From NCBI GenBank assembly GCA_020628815.1, contig JAHDEN010000002.1, positions 54,407 through 118,406 on the forward strand: a stretch of DNA of 64,000 nucleotides, in the 5' to 3' direction. This DNA comes from Chloroflexota bacterium. Lineage in GTDB: Bacteria; Chloroflexota; Anaerolineae; Promineifilales; Promineifilaceae. Below are positions 50,073-59,528 of the stretch, piece by piece; the first letter of the stretch is position 1; each line of letters begins with the position of its first letter. Both the position numbers and the translations under genes were made by a program. A model generated the notes under the pieces. The model saw only the letters and a program-made list of their open reading frames with translations, was not told where the DNA came from and searched no databases.

Positions 50073-50232
50073 AAATATCATCCAAATTCCTTAGGAGGAA
50101 GGATTTGGATAATTAATTTGGCGATGATTCTCCACAGAGGAAGATGGAGGTCATCTATGCATAATTGAGGTGTTCCAGTCGCGTTTCTCTCGTGCCAGTT
50201 TGGGGAGGATTCCTCTGAACTCAATTAAGCAT
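50037..50232 (-). ncRNA. Candidate small RNA (unidentified family) with C-rich hairpin loops and intrinsic terminator
   Basis: Minus strand: TATAGT -10-like (50239-50244), helix GCTTAATTGAG/CTCAATTATGC, hairpins at 50123-50155 and 50080-50110 (loop CCUCCU), terminator AGACCTCCGC...GCGGGGGTCTTTTTTTT (50037-50072). Confidence 0.6.
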
Positions 50233-50946
50233 GTGATAACTATACTCTCTAATAATTAGATTCATGTTATATTTACAAAACCAAACGTACCAAATTGACC
50301 ATTTTGTCCATATTTAAAGCCTCTTTGTCTAATTAATATGCAATTACTTTACATAATGCCGAAAAATACATAGACAATGTCGGGACGCCGCACAACTTTT
50401 GTCATGAATTTTCTGTCTCAAATTAATCATCGATTAAGCCTGCCTAAATTTGAGGAAAGTTGTAGTGAGAATCACTTTTCACCAGCCAAACCAGCGCGGC
50501 CGATTGCCTATTAAAAAGTCGCTCTGCTTACCGGGCAAATTCGGTACGTTTAACGGCAGCGTGTTGGCTTGGCGGGTTTGTTTTTAGCACAAGTCGCTGT
50601 CTGCCGAAAATGGGCAATAAACAACGGAGAATGGGCAATAGGCAACAAATCTTCTCCACAACTTTTGACCGCACCCACAGGGATTGAGCAGCTTGAGCGC
50701 CAACTCAGAACTCGGGTTACTAAATTTTCATTTTGAGGCTAGCAAGCAGACGTGTGGCTCCCAATATCACTTACAAACTAAACGAATATAAACAAGAAGT
50801 TGAATAAGGCTTTAGGCTCACCTCCACTTCAAAAAGACAGGAATACACCTCAGCAATGTGGCTCATTTTTGATTGGCTCCTGTTAACAAAAATAAATGAA
50901 TTTCTGAGAGGGAAATTTTCCCAAAAGCAGGTTTTCTAGCTAGGGA

Positions 50947-51306
50947 TTAGTAAACGCCTACGTCTGAACTGACAGTTGAGGCCCACATGTGGATTCCACC
51001 CTGCATATTGATTACGTTGGTCCAGCCATTGCCACGCAAAAACGCAGCCACTTGGGCTGATCGTGCTCCATGGTGGCAAAAGACAACAATTTCGGCATCT
51101 TTATCGGCCGAAACTTCTGCCGGAACAGCTTCTAGGCGTTGCGCAGCAAGTTGGCTCAGTGGCATTAAGATCACCCCATCACCTAGGTTTGCCATGTTTA
51201 ATTCTTGTGGCTCGCGAACATCTACAAGTAAGAAGTTTTCGCCCGCCTGCCGTTTTGCATCAACCTCGGCCGGGCTGATTTCAGGTACACCAAATTGATT
51301 AGCCAT
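50947..51306 (-). CDS. Rhodanese-like domain protein
   Basis: LLVDVREPQELNMANLG, EIVVFCHHGARSAQVAAFLRGNGWTNVINMQGGIHMW. Confidence 0.92.
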   Translation of the reverse strand: MANQFGVPEISPAEVDAKRQAGENFLLVDVREPQELNMANLGDGVILMPLSQLAAQRLEAVPAEVSADKDAEIVVFCHHGARSAQVAAFLRGNGWTNVINMQGGIHMWASTVSSDVGVY

Positions 51307-51342
51307 AATATTGTTTAAAGAAAAAAGCTTGAGAAAAAGTTA

Positions 51343-51717
51343 TTATCCAGCTTGAAGGGCGTAAATAATCATACAAACCCATCCGGCCAGAAAAAGGACG
51401 CCGCCTATCGGTGTGACTGCTCCCATCCAGCGGATACCCGCAAAAATTAAGATATAAAGTGACCCGGAAAAGATAAGCGCTCCCAAAAAGAAAGCCCATC
51501 CAGCCCAATTTAATATCGAAGCAGAACTGTTTTGGGACATGAGCGTGCCGACCGCAATTAAGGCAAGGCCGTGATACACCATGTACAGCACGGCCGTATC
51601 AAACGTTCCTTCCCGGCCGGCGTTTGCCAAAAAATCAGCAAGACCATGGGCACCAAAGGCTCCCATGCCCACTCCAATAAACATCAAAATAGAACCGAGT
51701 AGTAAAAATAAATTCAT
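51343..51717 (-). CDS. DUF423 (YgdD-like) membrane protein
   Basis: GVGMGAFGAHGL...FDTAVLYMVYHGLALIAVG...FFLGALIFSGSLYIL, 4 TM. Confidence 0.85.
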   Translation of the reverse strand: MNLFLLLGSILMFIGVGMGAFGAHGLADFLANAGREGTFDTAVLYMVYHGLALIAVGTLMSQNSSASILNWAGWAFFLGALIFSGSLYILIFAGIRWMGAVTPIGGVLFLAGWVCMIIYALQAG

Positions 51718-51838
51718 ACGTCATCCGCAGAGAATCAAAACATTGATTGGTCTGCCTAATTTTCAATGATTGTACTCGTCTTCACCGTTTATTAGATGAT
51801 TTCTGCACAAGATTTACATTGAGCCTTGCCCTTTTTAC

Positions 51839-53182
51839 TTATCCGGTTTTTAAAATTGATCGGCCGCGCAGGCCTGGATTGACCACCCCATCCTCAAAAA
51901 TCAGGTTGCCACCCAAAATTGTATGGGTCACTTTACCGGTCAAAGTTGCCCCATCGTAAGGGGTTATTTTGTGACGATGCTGAGTCACCGCAGGTGAGAC
52001 GGTTAATTCCCTCTCGGGATCCCAGATAGTCAGGTCGGCCGTTTTACCAACGCCGATACGGCCTAGCTGTTGCAAACCCATTGATCGGGCTGGGTTCTGA
52101 CACAACCATCGAGCGATATCAACCGGCGTTGCACCAACTTGGCGCATGGCCGACCATGTAATGGGCAAGCAGTATTGCAAAGATGAAATTCCACCCCATG
52201 CGGTTGAAAAATCACCCGTATCCATCCCCTTTAGCTCAGGAGGGCAAGGAGAATGGTCGGTTGCTACGAGATCAATATCCTCTGCAAGCAAAGCTTGACG
52301 CAATCGCTCTTGATTCTCTTTTAAGCGGATGGGTGGCGCACATTTAAACTGTGTAGCGCCGTCAGAAATATCTTCAGCAGCTAAGTACAGATAATGAGGT
52401 GACGTTTCAACCGTAATCGGCAATCCACCTGCTCGTGCTTCTTGCAAAATGGCAAGTGGTTCAGCAGCTGATAAATGGACGAGGTGAACGGCGCAATCTG
52501 TCTCTGCACATAGTTCAATCAGCATCTTAACCGCCTCAATTTCCATTGATGGGGGCCGTGATGCCAAATAATCTTCGTATTTTACCCAAGGGGTAGCAGG
52601 CATCGGCAGCTGCAAGTCAAGCTCACCATGGGCCAACAGGGGCTTACCGTGCTTTTTTAAAACCCGCATGGCATCTCGCAAAGTGGCTTGATCTGAAAAC
52701 GGAAAATCTTCCATTCCCGAATCAATCATAAAAGCCTTACCCGCAATCGCGCCCATGCTTAACAGTTGGTCTAGCTCTTTAACATGATTGGGTATCACAC
52801 CTGCATGATACGCAACATTGGTTGCCAATTGCCCTTCGGCCGCATCTAGCTTTGCTTGAAAATTTTCGACGGTGGTCGTCACTGGAGTGCTGTTCAGCGG
52901 CATATCAACTAAGGTCGTTGCCCCACCCATTGCAGCCGCTCTGGTTGCAGTTGCAAACCCTTCCCAATCAGTGCGGCCGGGTTCGTTTATATGCACGTGA
53001 ACATCAATAATTCCAGGCATCACAACCTGCTCTCCCACGTCAAGCAGCTGCGAATTAAAGGTTTCAGGCTCATCATCGAAATCCTTCACTTTTTGAATAA
53101 TTCCGTCACGAATCACAATGACGGCCGGCCGTTCACCTTCGGGGAAAATTACGCGCTGACTTTTAACCACTAACTGTGTCAT
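51839..53182 (-). CDS. allB: Allantoinase / cyclic amidohydrolase
   Basis: VMPGIIDVHVHINEPGRTDWEGFATATRAAAMGGATTLVDMPLNSTPVTTT; internal ATG 53182 (MTQLVVKSQRVIFPEG) preferred over ORF start 53293. Confidence 0.82.
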   Translation of the reverse strand: MTQLVVKSQRVIFPEGERPAVIVIRDGIIQKVKDFDDEPETFNSQLLDVGEQVVMPGIIDVHVHINEPGRTDWEGFATATRAAAMGGATTLVDMPLNSTPVTTTVENFQAKLDAAEGQLATNVAYHAGVIPNHVKELDQLLSMGAIAGKAFMIDSGMEDFPFSDQATLRDAMRVLKKHGKPLLAHGELDLQLPMPATPWVKYEDYLASRPPSMEIEAVKMLIELCAETDCAVHLVHLSAAEPLAILQEARAGGLPITVETSPHYLYLAAEDISDGATQFKCAPPIRLKENQERLRQALLAEDIDLVATDHSPCPPELKGMDTGDFSTAWGGISSLQYCLPITWSAMRQVGATPVDIARWLCQNPARSMGLQQLGRIGVGKTADLTIWDPERELTVSPAVTQHRHKITPYDGATLTGKVTHTILGGNLIFEDGVVNPGLRGRSILKTG

Positions 53183-53348
53183 ACAAAATCCTACAAATAA
53201 AAACAAAAGGCTTAATTGAAACCATCCAGCCAACCAAGACTCTAGGCGAGCACCTGTTGTGCAGAAGTTTCTCCCAAAATAATTTTTATTCAAATTTTTT
53301 GATAAAAGAAGGATTTTATTTAGGCTGAAAGAGAATATTTGGCCGGAT

Positions 53349-54677
53349 TTAAATTAAAGGTAGGCGGGCCTCCATTATGGTGCCATTGTCATCTGAACTA
53401 ACAAGCACTAACGATCCACCAAAAAATTGAATGATTTCACGTGCAAAGGTTAGACCCAATCCCACTCCAAAAATGGTTGATTGCCCAACCCCTTCTCCAC
53501 GATAAAAGGGGTTAAAAATATGTGGGATATCGTTTTCAGCAATACCAAGTCCATGATCAGTCACCCGGATAACCAAATCCGGTTGCTCGCTATCGTCTTG
53601 AAGGGTCACTTGCTTGGTGCAGATATCAATCTGAGATCCATTCCCATATTTGGCACTGTTAATGACAAGCTGTAGCAGGGCCCGGTACAAGTAATCTTCG
53701 TTTGCCATGATCGTGCTGGGGAGTGATTCAAGGTCGTATTTCAAATCCGCATCAAAGTTTTCTAGAGCGGTCTTAAATTGCCCTTGGTAACGCTCAAAAA
53801 AACTTGACACTTGAATAGGCTGAAGCTGGTTCTTGCTTGAAAAAACATTAAATTCGCTTAGCTCTAAAACCCCTTCTAAAATCTGCTCTAAGCGAGAAAG
53901 CTCGATTTGCATCGTATCGAGATAGCGCTTTTGATTTTCCGGCCGTTTTTCTATAAGCCCGGAATACAAATTTAAACTCGCAATCGGTGTTCTAAATTCA
54001 TGGGACAAATCGCTTAAAATTTTTCCAAGCAGACTCTCGCTCTGCTGAACTTTCTCTAAACGGCCGGATACATCTTTGATCCACTCCTGAATCATATAAT
54101 CCAGATCATGAAAGAGTGTCCGGACATCTTTCAGCAAATTCGCATTGTGCAAAAATATTCCCGCTCCGCATAGCAGGCTCTCTATTCCAGACTGTACAGA
54201 CTCCGAAAACTCGATCTCACCACTATGTGAAAACATAACCAATCCTACCTGATCGCCCAAAGCCACAATAGGAAATGTTATAAAAGAGTGCGCTTCTTTT
54301 CTCAAAGAAAGTTTTTCGTAAAATAACGCACGATTTGCTAAATCGGCGTATTGCCTCACAGTTTTTTGTGTAGAAAAATTTGTTAAATCTTCGACTAGCT
54401 TTGTATCAAGTGAGAACTGATTTTTTGCGTTAGATTGCCCTTCTCCATCCGCTGGCACATAAATCAGCTCATCTCCGCGCTCTAACGCCAGCCACACAAA
54501 AATCTGCTGAACACCTGTAAGCGAGCGTAATCCATTCGTAAAATGAATGAAATAATCTTCAACTTCTCCTAGCGAAGACACCATTGAAGACAATAGCTCT
54601 AGAATTTCAGCCAAATCTGAATCGATTTCTACGCTAGGGAGTGTTCTTTTGTTATTTAAAGCAAGATCCGAGTTCAT
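53349..54677 (-). CDS. Sensor histidine kinase with GAF-like N-terminus
   Basis: LSDLSHEFRTPIASLNLYSGLIE H-box; VRVTDHGLGIAENDIPHIFNPFYRG, GVGLGLTFAREIIQFFGGSL. Confidence 0.88.
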   Translation of the reverse strand: MNSDLALNNKRTLPSVEIDSDLAEILELLSSMVSSLGEVEDYFIHFTNGLRSLTGVQQIFVWLALERGDELIYVPADGEGQSNAKNQFSLDTKLVEDLTNFSTQKTVRQYADLANRALFYEKLSLRKEAHSFITFPIVALGDQVGLVMFSHSGEIEFSESVQSGIESLLCGAGIFLHNANLLKDVRTLFHDLDYMIQEWIKDVSGRLEKVQQSESLLGKILSDLSHEFRTPIASLNLYSGLIEKRPENQKRYLDTMQIELSRLEQILEGVLELSEFNVFSSKNQLQPIQVSSFFERYQGQFKTALENFDADLKYDLESLPSTIMANEDYLYRALLQLVINSAKYGNGSQIDICTKQVTLQDDSEQPDLVIRVTDHGLGIAENDIPHIFNPFYRGEGVGQSTIFGVGLGLTFAREIIQFFGGSLVLVSSDDNGTIMEARLPLI

Positions 54678-54719
54678 TGAGTTAATATTTATTCAGCCGA
54701 AGGTTTAAATCAGAGCGTT

Positions 54720-55535
54720 ATGATCAAATTCACAAAATATCAAGCAGCTGGCAACGCCTATATAATCATTCAAAAAGAGAGGCTAACCCTGTCAGCAAAC
54801 GATGCCCGGTTGATCTGCGACCCGGTTTTTGGGTGCGGAGGTGACGGTGTTATTTGTTGGGAAAAAACAGAGCAGGGGGCAAAAGTTTTAATTTTCAACC
54901 CCGATGGAAGCCTTGCAGAAAAAAGCGGAAACGGTTTACGGATTTTTTCAGATTTCTATTTTGAATCAATTTGTCCGGACCAAAAACAGTTTACCATTTC
55001 TTGCAGTAACTCTTTGGTCAAATCCACTCTGCAACCGAACGGATTAATCTTACTTGAAATGGGTCGAGTTGTCTCTCAGTTTGAATACAAAGCACTAGCT
55101 GAAAGTAATTTCTTCCCGAATGGCATGGTTTTAGATACTGACTTGGGGTCGATTACCGGATACCCAGTTGATATTGGGAATCCTCATTTTGTTGTGCTTA
55201 TGGAAAATGTTTCGGCCGATTTTGCCCATCGCTGGGGACCGCTTATCGAAAATCATCCTATTTTCCCAAACCGCACCAATGTACAATTTGCAGAAGTAGT
55301 TGCCCCCGACAAAATTCAAGCTGAAATCTGGGAACGTGGTGCTGGCTACACATTATCGTCTGGTAGCAGCAGCTGCGCCATTGCAGCGGTCGCTCATCAA
55401 TTAGGGTTGTGTGAAAATCAGCTGGGCGTCTATATGCCGGGCGGAACTCTTGATATTGAAATCAGAAGTGACAAAACCGTCTTTTTATCCGGACCCGTTA
55501 GCAAAACAGTTGATGGTATGTTTTATCCCAGCTAA
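54720..55535 (+). CDS. DapF (diaminopimelate epimerase)-fold protein with Ser replacing both catalytic Cys
   Basis: MIKFTKYQAAGNAYIII; FNPDGSLAEKSGNGLRIF; DIGNPHFVV; ERGAGYTLSSGSSSCAIAAVA. Confidence 0.85.
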   Translation: MIKFTKYQAAGNAYIIIQKERLTLSANDARLICDPVFGCGGDGVICWEKTEQGAKVLIFNPDGSLAEKSGNGLRIFSDFYFESICPDQKQFTISCSNSLVKSTLQPNGLILLEMGRVVSQFEYKALAESNFFPNGMVLDTDLGSITGYPVDIGNPHFVVLMENVSADFAHRWGPLIENHPIFPNRTNVQFAEVVAPDKIQAEIWERGAGYTLSSGSSSCAIAAVAHQLGLCENQLGVYMPGGTLDIEIRSDKTVFLSGPVSKTVDGMFYPS

Positions 55536-55608
55536 GATAATATAATTATTTACCTATCAGTCCACACCATTCCCAGTTCTTGACATAACCTAAATACACA
55601 AAACGAAC

Positions 55609-57693
55609 ATGAATATTAATTCAGATAATCCCCTATTAAATTGGGATAATAGACCTCCCTTTGACCAACTTGAGCCCAGCCAAGTCGTTTCTGGCATCGA
55701 TACGATGCTAAAAGAATGCGAATCTGCTCTACAAAAACTAGAATCATCAAATCCAGCTACGTGGGACGAGCTTGTTCCACCGCTGGAGAAAATCGAAGAC
55801 TTTATGTCTCGGACTTGGGGGGTCGTTTCACATCTAAATTCAGTCAAAAACAGCCCTGAACTGCGGGAGGCTTATGAATCGGCCCAACCGAAAGTCGTTG
55901 CATTTGGGAACCGCTTCGGGCAAAGTCGGCCGATTTACGACGCTTATTGCCGCTTGGGTGATAGTGAAGCTTGGGACACCTTTGATTCTGGGCAAAAACG
56001 GATCATCGAAAAGTCAATCCAAGGCGCCATCCTGTCTGGTGTAAGCCTAGACGGCGCTGAAAAAGAACGTTTCAATGAAATCAGTGAGCGGCTGGCGCAA
56101 CTCACAACAAAGTTTTCAAACAATGTTTTAGATGCCACCAAAGCGTATGAACTGCTCTTGACTAAAAAAGAGCAGCTTGCAGGATTGCCAGAAAGTTATA
56201 TTCAAATGGCAGCAGAAACGGCTGTGCGTCTTGGCCATGAAAATGCAACTGTTGCAGATGGACCGTGGGCGATCACGCTTGATTATCCATCCTATGTGCC
56301 GTTCATGAAAAATAGCCCACATCGCAATTTAAGAGAGCAAATCTATAATGCGTATGTGACCAGAGCGTCTGAAGGTGAGTTACGAAATCAAGAAATCGCT
56401 GAAGAAATTCTGAAATTAAAAATGGAAAAGGCTAATTTGCTTGGCTATAAAAATCATGCCGAATTAAGCTTGAGCCAGAAAATGGCGGGATCGGTTGAGG
56501 CGGTTGATAAGTTGCTAAAAGACTTGAAAGAAGCGGCAACCCCGGCCGGCAAACGGGATGTAGCCGACCTAGCCGCCATCGCAAAAGAACATGGCGCACC
56601 TGAAGCGGATGACTTAAAACAGTGGGACGTCTTCTATTGGAGCGAAAAACTTCGCGAATCGAAATTTGACATCAACGAAGAAGAACTACGGGCCTTCTTC
56701 CCATTCGAACGGGTTTTAGACGGCATGTTTGACCTAGTCCGTCGGATTTTCGACATTCAAGTTGTTGCGGCAGATGGCGATGTTCCGGTTTGGCATGAAG
56801 ATGTCCGCTACTTCCGGGTTTTAAATGAAGCAGGCAAAGACATTGCGGCCTTCTATCTGGATCCATTCAGCCGCCCGTCTGAAAAAAGAGGTGGCGCATG
56901 GGCTTTTCCGGCCGTCCAACGCAGCTCGCTGTTTGCAGGCGAAGGGGAAGATGTTCGGATTCCGGTCGCTTATATGTGTTGCAACCAATCGCCCCCGGTT
57001 GGCGATACCCCATCTCTCATGAATCTGCGAGAGGTAGAAACCCTCTTTCATGAGTTCGGGCATGATCTACAGCACATGCTAACCGAAGTTGATCGCGGCA
57101 TGAATTCGGGTCTGGCTATGATTGAATGGGATGCGATTGAGATTGCCAGCCAATTTATGGAGAACTGGATCTATCACAAACCAACCCTGAAAGGTTTGTC
57201 TGGCCACTACCAAACGGGTGAACCACTTTCAGACGAGATGCTTGATAAAATTATAGCAGCGCGCTCGTTTAGATCGGGCCATTCGATGCTAAGACAAGTG
57301 AACTTCGGCCGATTCGACATGGAGCTACATGCTCGTCATAAGCCCGGCAGCGAAGATTTGTTGAACATTCAGGAACGCATTTTCGAAGACACCTTAATCA
57401 TGCCGCCAACCGAAGGGGACATGTTTTACTGTGCATTCTCCCACATTTTTGCGGGCGGGTACTCGGCCGGCTATTTCAGCTACAAATGGTCTGAAGTGCT
57501 GAGTGCAGATGCGTTTTCTGCGTTTACAGAAGTAGGTTTAGAAAACGAAGAAGCGGTGAAAGATGTAGGCATGCGCTACCGTAAAACGATTTTGGCCCAA
57601 GGTGGCAGTCAGCACCCGATGGACGTTTACAAAGAGTTTCGCGGTCGCGAACCATCTATCGAGCCACTGCTGCGCCAAGATGGTTTAATCTAG
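55609..57693 (+). CDS. M3-family oligopeptidase (oligopeptidase A-like)
   Basis: VETLFHEFGHDLQHMLTEV zinc motif; DPFSRPSEKRGGAWAF. Confidence 0.92.
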   Translation: MNINSDNPLLNWDNRPPFDQLEPSQVVSGIDTMLKECESALQKLESSNPATWDELVPPLEKIEDFMSRTWGVVSHLNSVKNSPELREAYESAQPKVVAFGNRFGQSRPIYDAYCRLGDSEAWDTFDSGQKRIIEKSIQGAILSGVSLDGAEKERFNEISERLAQLTTKFSNNVLDATKAYELLLTKKEQLAGLPESYIQMAAETAVRLGHENATVADGPWAITLDYPSYVPFMKNSPHRNLREQIYNAYVTRASEGELRNQEIAEEILKLKMEKANLLGYKNHAELSLSQKMAGSVEAVDKLLKDLKEAATPAGKRDVADLAAIAKEHGAPEADDLKQWDVFYWSEKLRESKFDINEEELRAFFPFERVLDGMFDLVRRIFDIQVVAADGDVPVWHEDVRYFRVLNEAGKDIAAFYLDPFSRPSEKRGGAWAFPAVQRSSLFAGEGEDVRIPVAYMCCNQSPPVGDTPSLMNLREVETLFHEFGHDLQHMLTEVDRGMNSGLAMIEWDAIEIASQFMENWIYHKPTLKGLSGHYQTGEPLSDEMLDKIIAARSFRSGHSMLRQVNFGRFDMELHARHKPGSEDLLNIQERIFEDTLIMPPTEGDMFYCAFSHIFAGGYSAGYFSYKWSEVLSADAFSAFTEVGLENEEAVKDVGMRYRKTILAQGGSQHPMDVYKEFRGREPSIEPLLRQDGLI

Positions 57694-57706
57694 CAAAGTA
57701 TCCCCA

Positions 57707-57743
57707 AGAGAGAACAGAAGTAGATCTGTTCTCTCTTTTTTTT
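57707..57743 (+). terminator. Intrinsic terminator downstream of the M3 peptidase gene
   Basis: AGAGAGAACAGA-AGTAGA-TCTGTTCTCTCTTTTTTTT. Confidence 0.85.
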
Positions 57744-57748
57744 AGCTC

Positions 57749-59500
57749 TTACGCTTTACATTCCTCATCAATAATCGCCTGCAAAATCGCAATCGTCGAT
57801 GCATAAGTCGATTCGATCCCATCGTATGACAAATTACGTGAGCCCAAGTTTTCCCCTTTGCTAAAAGGGGTGTCAGATGCGTAGTGCACAATCCCAATTG
57901 GGAAATCTGCAACAGTTAAGTTCACAATTTCATTGGTCGGGTATCGACGCGGCCGAACCAGTTCATACACACAGCTCAGATATGGTCCGGCTTCCATTTC
58001 TAGGTCGGTATACCCTTCCCGATAAAACACGCTCATGTATTCATGATTTTGCAAATAAGTGCCTGGTACAGTAATCGCCTTTTGATTATCAAGTACAACC
58101 CCGTGGGTAAGATGCGGGGCGATATGATCGGCCGTAAAGTGATTTTTAAATAGATAGGTATTCGATGAATGCTCGTCGTGAACCACATTTGGGATCATGA
58201 CATCCCCGATCCGGCCGTTAAGCGTCGCCGCTTTGCCCATGATAAAAATCCCTTTAATTTGCCCGATATTCCGCGAAACCTCTGACAAGATCTGATAAGC
58301 CGCCATGCCTAAAGGGTAATCAATATTAATAATGATCGCTTGGCTATTCGACAGTTTTTCTTGATTTGGGATGTTTAGGCGCTCGTCTAAGTGCTCAGCA
58401 TCAAAGTTTTTTATTTGGATGACTTGTGCTTCTAAATCTAAGAACTGGGGAGTGTTAATTCTCGACAATCCGATTTGGTCTTCTGCATTCAAACGTGCTT
58501 GGACTCGTTCAGGATCTACAGTTTCATACTTTTTAAGTGTGTAGTAAAGCAAGTTATCTCGACGACCCCGTGTTGCATTTTCTCGCTTTTGGATGTTTAG
58601 GATCTCTTCTAGCTCGGCTGAGTTCCCGTCTTCCACATATTGGATCAGCTCGTTTTCAAGCAGTCTCGCATGTCCGCTTACTAAATTTGCCAAGCTATGA
58701 GTATTACTAGAAACAAAATATACCGGCCGGTCCGCAAATTTTATATTCTGACAATGCTCAGCAATCCCTTCCCACCAACGGCGGGTCGCCCGTTTGTAAT
58801 TTACAAATGATCCTGCCAATGATCGAATAGAGATTGTGCAAGGGGTAGATGAGATGTGTTTAAAGTTCGCGACTGACTGATCTCCCCATACTTTTTGCAA
58901 CTTTTCAAGATCTTCTAAATCAATCTGCGTATGTTGAACCAGCGTAGCAAGCTCTGCATCATTCAATTTCCCGTTTTGATCCGCCTTATCAAGCAGCGCG
59001 ATCATGTTGTTGCTAGACAAAAGCTGGTGAAGCTTGTCATACTCAATTTGATAGGCGGTTAGAATCGGAATTAGATCATCGATATCAGACCGGCTAGCAA
59101 TAAAGACGGCCAATGTTTCTTTGCCATCAAAAAAGCTACGGCGGCGACGAGCGGCCGCAGTTACTTCGGTCCAGCTCTCTAAATCTGGATACCCATTTTC
59201 GGCAAAAACCGGCCATGATTGCCCCATAACAACTAAATTAACATGCTGCAAAAAGCAATCTGGCAAACGCATCAAGCTATAAAAAAAGGCCGACATATCG
59301 ACCTCGTTTTCGTTAGCATTTACATGAAGGGCGGAGTTTGATCGCATGTGGGCTTCCGTGACGGCTCGTATCGAAACTTCCCTTGAGCTGCGCAACAGTG
59401 AGTAGTAAGTGCGCATATACAATTGTATATCTTCATTTCCTGAGGTTGGTACTGTTCTTTCCATCGCCCTATTTTGCTTTATTTTTATGGGCAATTGCAA
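57749..59500 (-). CDS. Conserved hypothetical with C-terminal nucleoside-phosphorylase-like region
   Basis: GIFIMGKAATLNGRIGDVMIPNVVHDE ... DLEMEAGPYLSCVYE resemble PNP/UDP-family elements; alternative ATG start at 59464. Confidence 0.55.
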   Translation of the reverse strand: MQLPIKIKQNRAMERTVPTSGNEDIQLYMRTYYSLLRSSREVSIRAVTEAHMRSNSALHVNANENEVDMSAFFYSLMRLPDCFLQHVNLVVMGQSWPVFAENGYPDLESWTEVTAAARRRRSFFDGKETLAVFIASRSDIDDLIPILTAYQIEYDKLHQLLSSNNMIALLDKADQNGKLNDAELATLVQHTQIDLEDLEKLQKVWGDQSVANFKHISSTPCTISIRSLAGSFVNYKRATRRWWEGIAEHCQNIKFADRPVYFVSSNTHSLANLVSGHARLLENELIQYVEDGNSAELEEILNIQKRENATRGRRDNLLYYTLKKYETVDPERVQARLNAEDQIGLSRINTPQFLDLEAQVIQIKNFDAEHLDERLNIPNQEKLSNSQAIIINIDYPLGMAAYQILSEVSRNIGQIKGIFIMGKAATLNGRIGDVMIPNVVHDEHSSNTYLFKNHFTADHIAPHLTHGVVLDNQKAITVPGTYLQNHEYMSVFYREGYTDLEMEAGPYLSCVYELVRPRRYPTNEIVNLTVADFPIGIVHYASDTPFSKGENLGSRNLSYDGIESTYASTIAILQAIIDEECKA

Positions 59501-59528
59501 CCCCTTTATGATTTTTAACTCGAGAGTC

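Noticed and set aside
50037-50232. Plus-strand ncRNA with AGGAGG loops (CsrB-like GGA motifs)
   Set aside because: The terminator has its U-run only on the minus strand, and the -10-like box fits minus-strand transcription.
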